From positions 1,284,593 to 1,348,592 of the forward strand of contig PSQN01000014.1 in the NCBI GenBank assembly GCA_002989075.1: 64,000 nucleotides of DNA. The letters run 5' to 3'. This DNA is from Arthonia radiata. Its lineage: Eukaryota > Ascomycota > Arthoniomycetes > Arthoniales > Arthoniaceae. Position 1 is the stretch's first letter, and each line of letters opens with the position of its first letter. Positions 12,804-22,912 of this stretch are shown here, piece after piece. Both the position numbers and the translations under genes were made by a program. The notes under the pieces were generated by a model that saw only the letters and a list, made by a program, of their open reading frames with translations, ran no database searches and was not told the DNA's origin.

Positions 12804-13738
12804 TTTTCCCTCACATTTTGCCTACCTCGGATGCTATTTTCTCCAAATATGCACTGGTCTAGTCCCCTCTACTATTGATCTACAGGCCAACGACGTCTCA
12901 CCTGCATCATCGCTACGCGCGAAATAGACTTACGAACTGACGAGCAACGAAAAGTCTCACGACTTCTTATGACCTGACTTTTTCTCACACAAACGACTGC
13001 CACGAATGATTGATACCCGATGTTCTTAGCCTGGCGTTCCCGGATACACTTTTTAGCTGCTACATTTCCGGTTTCCGGCGGCTTCTTCCTCGACGACTTG
13101 CACAAAAAGCAAATAGATGAGCGAAGACTGTCCCTATCACGGCCTCTGCAAAAGCGCAAATTGTTGCTTTCGGTGGCTCCTTTCCGTTTTCAACCTTCTT
13201 GAGGCGCGCCGCTCAACTCTATTGGAGAGTTTGTGGCAGAGAGCGTTAACTCTGATGGTTTACAAGTGTCCAGCCTGGCGCTGGCACGCACCCACGGCCT
13301 TATTTTATGAGCGATGTGTTAATGATCTGATGTGAATGTACATTACGAATACCCCACTTTGATTCTTTCTCTGGATGACGGGTATGTAATGTGGACTGTG
13401 TATATGATTTATGATTTGAAGCGTTCTGGCGAGCGTTTTGTGAATGACATGAGCGTTTTGTACTGAGTGAGGTTTGCTTTCCTTTGATTATTTCTATATT
13501 CTGTGACATGGTTGTGACATTGAGTTGACAGGTGTGGTTGATACTTGCGAGTGATCTGTGGTGCTGTGTGGATCCCTTCCGAGTGACTGGGTGCGATCAT
13601 AAACTACTGCCTGGGCGATGGGAGTAAACGTGCTTCTTGGTGGTATCACGCATCCCTGCTCCCTGCGTCTCTCACAGCGCTTTCCCCTCGCCCTCCACAC
13701 CCTTCTTGACTTCTCCAGTCGAGTATCAAGCAGGTCGA
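12804..13738. other. intergenic between convergent genes
   Basis: The 592-aa gene and the ALYREF gene point toward each other, so this stretch must hold both 3' ends. It is T-rich with several TGTGA/TATTTC tracts. No supported gene. Confidence 0.5.
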
Positions 13739-15469
13739 TCACTCTATCATATCCACATCCTCATCCACCATGGCCACCTCACCCGCCGGCGCACTCGCAT
13801 ACGGCTGCTCGTAACCCTCACCCACCTCCTCGTGCCCACCACTATATTCTGCTCCATTCCCACCATTGGCCCCACCACTGTACCCTCCACCATTCCCACC
13901 ACCCACCCCCTCCCCCCCAAAATAATCCATAATCTCCTCATCCAACTCCTCTGCCGTCTTCCGCGGCCGCCCTTGAACGACTCTCTCGCCATCCCTCCCA
14001 TCTCTCCCTCGTCGTCCGCCTCGCCCTCGTCCAGCGGGTTCGCGCCGCTCGCCTGGCCGTCGGCCTGTATCGCGATTATTGCGTGCGCGCCGCGGTGAGC
14101 GCGATCGCGACGTCGCGTCCCGGCCGGAGCGCGGGACGTAGCGGTCGATCCCCGAGGGCGCGGGGTCCGGGCCGCGGCGCCGGTCGGGTGAGAGTGAGCG
14201 TGTGCGCCGGGGCGCGGCGATGCGGTCGAAGAGGCTGCGGCCGAGGCGCTCTGTGCCGTTGTGCGTGATGCGGTCTTGGAGGTTGCCGTTGTGGGCTGCG
14301 GGACCTCGTGGGGCCTCACCGCGCATATTCTCGCCTCGCTGACCTTCGCCTCGCTGAAACTCGCCTCGTTCGGCAGCCGGCCCACGCGGTGGAGTCGTAT
14401 GCGGCGCGTACGTGACCTGCACTTTATTGCCGTAGGCGAGGGCGCCGTCGAAGGCGCGGATGGCGTCGGCGGCGTCGCGCGCGGAGGTGTAGGTTGCGTA
14501 TGCGATGCCGCGGGAGCGGCCGGCGCGGTCGTAGAGGAGGGTTAGGGAGGTGGTGGGGGCGATGCGGAGGAAGAGTTCCTGGTGGGTATGGGGTGTTAGT
14601 TGGGAGATGTGGTATGGTGCGGTCTTGGGTTGAGGTGCGTCGGGGAAGGCTGTGAAGGGTGTGAGGTGTGGATGGGGAGGTTTGGGAGGTGTGAGAGGAG
14701 GCGTACGTTGATTTCTTTCTCGGTGAGCTCGTAGTGGAGGCCTTCGATGCGGACGCGGGTGTCGCCGGTTGTGCTGTGGTGTGTTAGTTGGGAGGTCAGT
14801 GTGAGATATGGAGGGAAGTAGGTACCGAGGAGGCTCAGGTCTCTCGGTTGGGTAGCGGTCGTTGCGAGACGGTCGAGCTGGGGTGGGCGTTAGCTGGCTA
14901 TGTGTGGTACTGGAGTGAGGAGTGTGCACCAAATTTGTCGCCTTCGTAGCGGTCGTGTACCCAGTCGCTGCTGGTCCGTATCAGCCAACATACTCTGACT
15001 TCTGAGTTTGTATGGACTGCTTACTGGTCGATGTCTTGACGTGGTGGTTCTCTTGATCTAGGCTGGATGGGCGCGCAAGGCGCCGGAGTTAGTGACTGTC
15101 ATGGGAGAATGCGTTTCGAGGCGATGCTGTGCGGTTGCTCGAAAAACTGGATCGAGGAGACCAGGGGGGAAGCTGAGCCTAGGAGGCGTCGACAGATCGA
15201 TATGAGGGAGGAAAAACCTGCGCAAAATTAGATGGGGCCAGCTTCAGATGGAGACGGTACCACTCACAATTGCGGAGGAAGGACTTTATGCTTTTAGTCG
15301 TGCTGTCGTACCTTTCTGATTCCATCACGAGGGCCATCATTGTATCTGTTGCCGCCGCCACGGCGCCCACTCCTGGCTCGCTGGAGCAGACGTCAGTCAA
15401 GAATTGAGCTTCGTGAGTGGGAGTGCAAACCTGACGGTCGACGATTGTCTCGTCTAAGCTTCGATCCAT
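13739..15469 (-). CDS. ALYREF/Yra1-type mRNA-export adaptor, seven exons
   Basis: Exons (minus strand): 15469-15431, 15380-15312, 15062-15025, 14970-14930, 14877-14826, 14773-14707, 14578-13739; 381 aa, all phases agree. The N-terminus MDRSLDETIVDRQ is the UAP56-binding motif of this family (human ALYREF has MDMSLDDIIK), followed by an RGG-like stretch (RARSGRRGGGNRYNDGPRD). A linker with SDWVHDRYEGDKF leads into one RRM: RNP2-like TRVRIEGLHYELT, then ELFLRIAP, then RNP1-like GRSRGIAYATY. The tail is Arg/Gly-rich and closes with KTAEELDEEIMDYF, the C-terminal Aly/REF box, then an acidic end. Nuclear; couples splicing and TREX to mRNA export. The 249-nt intron between exons 2 and 3 is the least certain junction. 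The N-terminal exons overlap a long open frame on the same strand that is an intron-retained reading. Confidence 0.88.
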
Positions 15470-15768
15470 TTCTTTCGACTGGGCTGTCACGGTGTCAGAT
15501 TGTGCGTCCCATAGTTTTGCAACTTTGCGTGTATCAAATTTGGGTCGTTTGAAGAATGAGAGTGCAGCCATCGTCTGAGTTGAAGACACAGCTCTCAGCC
15601 CTGCCAAGCTATTTACTAGCGTATTATTAGCGGCTCCCAAAATCTTGGCGCGTAGCGACGCGTCGTCAGTTTCAATGATCATCTCAACGCCGCGCACGTT
15701 CAAGTGTCGATCATGCGTACGGCTCGTATCTATGTTTGAGCTAGGCATGTATTCATTACATTCGGCTG

Positions 15769-16812
15769 TCATCTCCATAAGCCATACCCACCCTCTCCAA
15801 ACTTCCACAGTTTGACGGTGCCGTCCTCACTGCCAGTCGCATACACGCGGCCGTCAGGACTGAAGCAAACGCTCCATACAGGCCCATGATGGCCCTTACC
15901 GACCTCGAGCTCCTCTCCCGTGTCCAGGTCGTGTACATGCACCCACGTGTCGTTGCCGGATCCAATCACAAACTTCTTGGCTCCAAGGTTGACCGCACAT
16001 GATGACACGTCTTGCGTCAAATTGTGGACTCTTGTTGGCCGCGATGGGGAGAAAGGCCGGTCGAACAAGTATACTGACTTTCCCGCAGCGACTGTCAGGA
16101 GATTGCCACTTGATCCTGATATCCCATTCATGGACAAGCCGTTGGCTGCCGTCGACGTCGTCGTTGACAGCTCACAGCTGTTGATCAAGTCCCCTACCGT
16201 ATGCTCGCCTATCATTCGACTATCTCGAAGATCCCACCATCGAACCTTCTTGTCTTCGGCTGCAGTCACAAGCATGTTCGGATCGTTGGGCGCCCATAGA
16301 ATGCTTCTGATGGTACCCTCATGCGCACCCGCGCCAATCTCGTAGCTGGACACGCTTGCGTCTCCATTGACACCATTAGCAGTTGCTTCGTTTGAAGACC
16401 CTCGCGTCAGATCAAACACCCGCAGCTTCTTCTCTGCTCCACCTGTGGCAAGCATCTTCGGTGATGGTGCAGCTGGGAAGGCTACTGCTCGTACGATATG
16501 ATTGTGCTGTAGTGTATGGAGTGCCTCGCCTGTGTGCGTATCCCATACCTTAGCGGAGAAGTCCGCAGACCCAGTGACGGCGAGCTTGGCGTCTGCTGAC
16601 AACCGTGCTTGCCATACGGCGCCCTTGTGCCCTAGAAAGGTGCCGATCCAATCACCTGTGGGTCCATCTCTCAGGATGGGATTGTTGTCTTTGCAGGCGG
16701 ATATTGAGTAGTATTGGTCGTCATCTGTGATTGTCGAGAAGCTGATGTGGGTGACTGGCCTGGAGTGACCGTGGCATGTCAAAGGCACGACCTTGGTAGT
16801 TTCGGGCGCCAT
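15769..16812 (-). CDS. STRAP/Unrip-type WD40 protein, 347 aa, single exon
   Basis: Seven-bladed WD40 propeller. It opens with PLTCHGHSRPVTHISFS and contains SACKDNNPILRDGPTGDWIGTF-type and GHKGAVWQARLSADAK segments, then FSAKVWDTHTGE, and ends with GSEDGTVKLWKFGEGGYGLWR. These follow metazoan STRAP (serine/threonine kinase receptor-associated protein) closely along the whole length, including the terminal YGLW. In animals STRAP/Unrip works with the SMN complex and in translation control; the fungal role is inferred only by homology. It starts 677 bp from the divergent helicase gene and stops 300 bp upstream of the ALYREF start on the same strand. Confidence 0.9.
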   Translation of the reverse strand: MAPETTKVVPLTCHGHSRPVTHISFSTITDDDQYYSISACKDNNPILRDGPTGDWIGTFLGHKGAVWQARLSADAKLAVTGSADFSAKVWDTHTGEALHTLQHNHIVRAVAFPAAPSPKMLATGGAEKKLRVFDLTRGSSNEATANGVNGDASVSSYEIGAGAHEGTIRSILWAPNDPNMLVTAAEDKKVRWWDLRDSRMIGEHTVGDLINSCELSTTTSTAANGLSMNGISGSSGNLLTVAAGKSVYLFDRPFSPSRPTRVHNLTQDVSSCAVNLGAKKFVIGSGNDTWVHVHDLDTGEELEVGKGHHGPVWSVCFSPDGRVYATGSEDGTVKLWKFGEGGYGLWR

Positions 16813-17489
16813 GCGCTTTCAAAGCCGAGTGGGCAATGTGTATCAGATCCTGCAGTCTAATTACCTTGAATGGTGTTTGCCAGAGCGCAGGGATTTGCAA
16901 AGATGCTTGTGAGCACATTCCAAGCTGGGAACAGGCGCTGGGTACTCGCTCATGCCTTAAAAGCAAGGCTTCCATGCACAATCGCGCTTTCATTCTCTGC
17001 TTCACCTGCAATCCTCATTCTTGAGAGAGTGAGTGCGACATGCCTCCCCCGTCTTTGCACCGGTTTTCAAAACGCGCTTAAGCAGTCACATGTTATTAGC
17101 AACCGCCGAGCCGCAGTATTGAGTACTGCTTGTAAAGCCTAGGCGTCAAGACGCGTGCAGTCAATTTGAAGCTCGTCTAAGAACGCGTTCGGACCGAGTT
17201 TGTGTGCTTGCTTGAAGGCTTCTAAGACTATTGGAAGGCCCTTCGAAACTCGTAGCCTCACGTTGACCGAACCTATGATACTAAAATATCCAACATTGTG
17301 AGATGAGAGCGAGAAAAATCCGCCAGCGCCGCCGAGTAAACAAAGCCTTCAGAGGCCACCACTCACCTTCACCGCTCCACTCTCTTGATTGTCAAATCAA
17401 CTCAACATATTGTAGGAGCAGCCATCTCCGTGCCCACTTCTCAAGCATCCATCTGATCTCCGTTCAATCTTTTTAAGAAAGGACTTTCT
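16813..17489. promoter_or_regulatory. shared divergent promoter region
   Basis: 677 bp separate the start codons of the STRAP-like gene (minus) and the RNAi-helicase gene (plus). No gene is supported inside it, so both promoters must lie here. I see no motif I can name with confidence. Confidence 0.5.
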
Positions 17490-20400
17490 ATGGCTCGCGG
17501 CGGAAGAGGCTCTCGACCTCCTCGTGGTCGTGACCGAAGCCACTTTAGCAGGCCTCCAGGTGGTGATGATAATCAAGGTGGTAAGGCATCCACCTCAATG
17601 ATGTTCTTGATCTTTGTGCAGCTTTACTGCAATTCGTTCAAACCAGTATCGTACTAATATATCATTCAATTGTTCAGAACTCAACGCTGGCTTGACCGAG
17701 CGCTTTGGCAGAGGTCCTACTTTCAGGCCGCGGAACAACAGCCAGCCACCATCACAGCCCGTACCAAAAGCCAACGTCGAAGTAGCTCGCTACTTCACCA
17801 AGCGTCGCATTGGAGCTGGCGCCCCAAGATGGACAACCCGCCCCGAGGTGCCACATCCTGAGGAACTTCTGCCCTATCTTGTCCTACCGACGCAAGACTT
17901 CGTCCCTAATGACTCAGGTGCCATCGGCTGGTCAAGTCAAGAGCCTTCAGGTTGGGGAGGCAATGATGAGGACGGTGCAGGTGGTTGGGGAGCAGATCAG
18001 CAGGTAAGCGAAGCGCCTCCAGATGAGGCCAAAGAAGCTTCGAGGGAAGGTGGCATCGCACAGTCAGATGCTTGGGCGACAGAGTCGAAAGCGACTGACG
18101 CCTGGTCAACACAACCAGCGAGTGGCGACAATTGGCAACAAGACACCAATGGCGATACTTGGGCGCCTCAAGAAACTGGCGATGGCTGGGCCGATGATGC
18201 TTGGGTTCAGGCGAATCCCGCGGTTCAGGCTGACATATGGCAGGACCAGAATGGCGGTGATACATGGAATGCACCTGTTGACTCTGGTGTACATGATGAA
18301 TCTACTAATGACGGAGCTGACGATTCCAGCGCCAAAGCGGAGAAGAACGAACATGATGGCGATCTGACAACGCCGGATGCTGCCGCCGATAAAGGTAGTG
18401 ATAGCAAGAAAGGAGGAGATCAAGAACAGTGGGACAGCTTAGCCGACGCGTCGGGAATGCCAGCAGAGAATGAAATTCCCCAAGGCGAACAAAGTGCGAA
18501 TGGAGAAGAGCCACATGTTGAACAGCAGATCAAACACAACGCAGCTCCTTCCGATCCTTCCAATCAGGATAACCCGCCGGAAAAAGCACAGGCGCTTTGC
18601 GAAGACGGCTGGGGCGGCGAACCTGCTGCAGGCCAAGGATGGGGCAACAATGACCAAGAAACGCATTGGAACGCCCCAATCCGGAGCGACCCAGCAAATG
18701 AGCAAGAAACTAACTGGAACGCTCCAGCTCCGAACGACGGGAATCCCGAGCCAGAGAGTCACTGGAATGCTTCAGCTCCAGGTGTAGAGACTACTCAGGA
18801 GGACGATGACACGTTCGAGTCTTTCGAGAATGTCACCAATATTGTCGATGGACCGTGGCCGTCGAAGATTGAATACTTACGCACCCACTACCTGTTGCTT
18901 CGAGAAGAAGCACTGAGACCTCTGCGGGAGGCGGTAGAGCACGTACGATCCATGTCAGATCTCAACGAGGACCCAAGCAGATCTACTATTGGCATTTACG
19001 ATCAGGTTCAGGTATGTGGACTTACCTTCGCCAAGCGCGGACTCGGAGTGCGCGTGAAGTTTTCCCTTGGCCGAGTGGGCAAAAACATTCACTGGGCGCA
19101 ATCGAAGCGTCTGATCGCTGGAACAATAGTTATCTTAATGTCCCCTGACAAGAGCAAATGCAAGATCGCTATTGTGGCTGCCAGGCCTCTTGAACTACTC
19201 AACAAGAACCCACCAGAAGTCGACCTCTTTTTCGGACGGTCAGAAGATCTGGACATCGATTGCTCGCAAGACTGGATCATGATGGAAGAAAGAGGAGGGT
19301 TTTTCGAGGCACAACGCCATACACTCGTTGCATTGCAGCGAATGGTTCACGAGTCGTTCCCGCTCCAAGAGCATCTGGTCAAACTAGAGACCTCGATCCC
19401 TCCGCCCACATACATCACGAACAATCCAATTCGAGACCTCAGACCAATCTCTTCACGCGAGCAGAATCAGCAGATACTTCGCAACGTCGACGTACTGCAG
19501 CAGTGGCCTTCGAACATTCACCCTAACCTCGACGACTCGCAGATGAATGCTCTCAACACCATTCTGACGAAGCGCTTGTCTATCGTGCAGGGTCCGCCAG
19601 GCACTGGCAAGACATATGTGTCAGTGGAGGCACTTAAAGTCATGCTTCAAAATCTAGCACCAGGCGATCCACCTATCATCATCACTTGTCAGACTAACCA
19701 CGCCTTAGACCAACTTCTCGGGCATGTCTCCAAGTTCGAGCCTGCTTATGTCCGTATTGGAGCAAGATCTGGCTCAGAAGAAATCAAAAAGCGCACTCTG
19801 TACGAGCTAAAACAGGACCGCAGACCTCCACCATTCAAGGGCCAGCACACTTGGAAGAAGCTCGAGAGTGAGATTGCCAAGCTCGTCGCGCCACTGATAA
19901 AGGGTCCAACAGGTCCCGAGTCGAGAGATACATTCGACTTGGAACTTCTTCGTGAGCTTGGCGTGCTGTCACATGACCAGTGCGACTCAATGATTGCAGG
20001 TGCCAACGAGTGGGTGAGCCACGAGGAGGATGCGGACGACCGTCCCCTTCTTAAGTGGATTGGCAAACAACTTGAGCCTGTCAGGCAGCGACATCACGCA
20101 GCGTTGATGGGATATGAGGAAATCGATGAGGGCAACATTGGCTTTGAAGAGGTAATGGAACAGGACGCGGAACAGGTCATCAGGGATGAAGACGAGTATG
20201 AAGGCTTGGGCGGCACTTTCTGGGCGATTGGAGATACCTGGACTGGCCGAGCGATTGAGAACAAACAAGCTCGAGATCAAGCAAAAGATCTGCTCAAGAC
20301 TAAGACAGACCTCTGGAAGATACGATCATCTGATAGAGGTAACGTCTACCGACACATCCAGCGAGAGGCAAAGATCAAGATCACACAGCGCCTTCGGCAG

Positions 20401-22083
20401 ATATTCCCACAGTACGAGAGAGCCTGCGAAGATCGCAAGATTGCACGGTGGGAGTTCGAAGAGACGATTTTGAAGGAGAATAAGATCGTTGGTCTGACTA
20501 CGACGGGTGTCTCGAAGTATCGTGGACTAATAGCGTCGCTCAGGCCGAAAGTAGTACTCATCGAAGAAGCTGCCGAGACGCTGGAGGGGCCGGTCATTGC
20601 TGCTTGCATGGAATCCGTCGAGCATCTCGTGCTGGTCGGTGATCACAAGCAACTTCGACCAAACACTCACGTCATGGCCCTCTCTAAGCCGCCATACAAT
20701 CTTAACATCTCCCTGTTTGAGCGCATGGTCAACAACGATGTGAGCTACAGCGTGTTGCAGAAGCAGCGGCGCATGAAGCCCGAGATACGCCGCATGCTGA
20801 AGCCTATCTACGAGAACAAGATAAAAGACAACAAGAGTGTCATGAAGCTCGGAAACCGGCCACCCGTACCTGGAATGGGCGGCCTCAGCACTTGGTTCTT
20901 CACGCACGAATATCCTGACGAGCGGGATCAAGAATTCTCGAGCTTCAATACTCTGGAGGCGGAGATGATCCTTGGCCTAGTGCAATATCTGCATTACAAT
21001 GGCATGGAGGCCTCAAAAATCACGATTCTGACATTCTACAATGGCCAGCGCAGGCTGATTCGTCGCCTTTTTGGGGAAGATGAGAGAGCTAGAGGGAACG
21101 CAGATCTTCGAAACGTTCAGCTTGTAACAGTGGACTCTTATCAAGGCGAAGAAAATGACGTTGTGATCTTGTCATTGGTTCGATCGAACATGGATGGTAG
21201 GATTGGATTCATTGGAGTGGACAATCGTATCTGTGTGGCTTTATCTCGAGCTCAGCGCGGCTTCTACATTCTCGGCAATGCGCAGATGCTGTGCGGCGAA
21301 AGCTGGCTTTGGAGTCAAGTCGTCACTCTCATGGCCAACGGTTATGTCAGCACCCCAAGTAAGAACGAGGAGCAGCTGCGAGGTCCCGAACTCAACCCTG
21401 GACTACCGGAGAGACGTATTGGCTATACTCTCCCACTCTGGTGCAAGCGCCACAAGCGCCAATTCTGGATACAAGATCCAGCAGACTGGCGACGCAATGT
21501 TGGTGGTTGCGACCTTTTCTGCCGAGGACGTCTACCATGCGGACACGCTTGCATAGAGCTGTGTCATCCTTGGCCACATGAGATGTACTCTTGTAAGGAG
21601 CCGTGCCGAAACACACTACCCTGTGGTCATCGTTGCAGCCGCGAGTGTTACCAGACGCCTTGCGAGTGCAAGCAGGGTTGCAAGGAGGGTAGCGTCATGA
21701 ATAATGCAGCACTATCTTCCCGCGCCCTCTCTCAGTCGCCTGAGCAGGCAAGCGATGCGGCGGAGAGGTACCAACAGTATGCTCAGAATGGTGCCGCAGA
21801 TGATCGCCAGGCAATGGCGGCGTACCTAGCTCGCACTGAGCATCATGAGAAGATGGTACAGATGGAGAATCAAGTCGCGCAGAAGCAGCTGGACGATGAG
21901 AATGCGAAACTACTGTTCAAGGATGATGCCAACCAGACCAGTATGAATGCGCGTTTGATCGACTTCAAACAACAGGCTGATGGGTCAGTCAGGCGGAGAT
22001 GGGAGATGGAGTATACGATCAAGCCGCAGCACAAGGCAAAGGCGGCCGCGGAGGCACGGTTCTACTCGCTTTTAGATCAGTAG
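17490..22083 (+). CDS. ZNFX1/Hrr1/SAD-3-type SF1 helicase with GW/WG repeats and NF-X1 zinc fingers
   Basis: Exons 17490-17580 and 17678-22083 (97-nt intron with TACTAAT branch) give 1498 aa. Exon 1 encodes an RGG-like start (MARGGRGSRPPRGRDRS). Residues about 114-395 are acidic and carry some 17 tryptophans in GW, WG, HWNA or NWNA contexts. The UPF1-like SF1 core follows: Walker A GPPGTGKT at 669, DEAD-like IEEAAE at about 993, LVGDHKQLRP, then SYQGEENDVVILSLVRSN near 1184 and VALSRAQRGFYILGN. At about 1317-1365 are NF-X1-type repeats (LPCGHACIELCH, LPCGHRCSREC). S. pombe Hrr1 is part of the RNA-directed RNA polymerase complex, and Neurospora SAD-3 acts in meiotic silencing of unpaired DNA; I infer a small-RNA silencing role. 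GW/WG tracts are known Argonaute-binding hooks in other RNAi proteins. Confidence 0.93.
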
Positions 22084-22912
22084 AGGCTACTGATCTGCAC
22101 ATAGAAGATGGAAGTGTAGATCTGTGGACACCAGTAACGCAAAGAGCCTCAACGTGTAATATCGCAGCGGTGAAAGATAATGCAACGCTGCACTCTACAT
22201 TCTGCATGCATAAACAGGTTCTCGGTGAAGGCGTCGTAGGTGAGCACCGAAAATGACGGCCTGGACATCAGGGATGGCAGAACCAACAGCCACCCAATGG
22301 CATAAAGCTCGAAGCGATCCGTGAAACCCTAAGGGTCCAAGCCCAGGCAAACAATTTGCCCCTCACTTCAGGGGCACCTGGGCGCTATTCCGCTCGATAT
22401 CCGCATTTTGATATCTTCGCTTGGACTAGAGCATCTTCCAGCCAGCCAGTGTCGATAGTGCTCACGTCGCATGTTGTTTACACCTTGTCTTCCACTGCCA
22501 TGCATACGTTGTATCTCCTGCAACATAGACCAGCGACTTCTTGGCGAGTCACAAAGCACCTCGAGGCCCCGCAGGCACTGAGCGTTTGCCTCGGGCGAGG
22601 CTGAGGACAGAGCCGTTGCGCTAATGTGAATCTGTTGGACAGTAGGTGCTTAGCTTACGCGCGCAGGCAACTGTCTCGATAAGCTTGCATATATCGCATT
22701 TGCTCACCCCAAGAGCCATCGCCTTGCGCAAGAGGTATGAGAAGTCTACCATAGCATTTCGTTTCTCTTATATCGTAGCTATGCACAACATGCCAGCTTG
22801 CAGCAGTCTGGCTTCTTCTCTTTCATCTCCCTCGAACTATGCTATTTGTCTTGCGTTTATCTACTTTTCAACATCACACTCTTTGAATCTTTAACGTCTG
22901 AAACTGTTCAGA
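22084..22912. other. intergenic; leader of the PNP-TPR gene
   Basis: No supported gene. From about 22795 the plus strand becomes C/T-rich up to the start codon at 22913, which looks like 5' leader. Confidence 0.5.

Noticed and set aside
13747-14545. Long antisense and alternative frames over the ALYREF last exon
   Set aside because: They are shadows caused by the GC-rich Arg/Gly coding sequence; only the 13739 frame contains the RRM and C-terminal box.
15179-15808. 209-codon minus-strand open frame as an independent gene
   Set aside because: Its middle is ALYREF exon 1, the rest has no family features, and splicing from it gives a complete canonical ALYREF.
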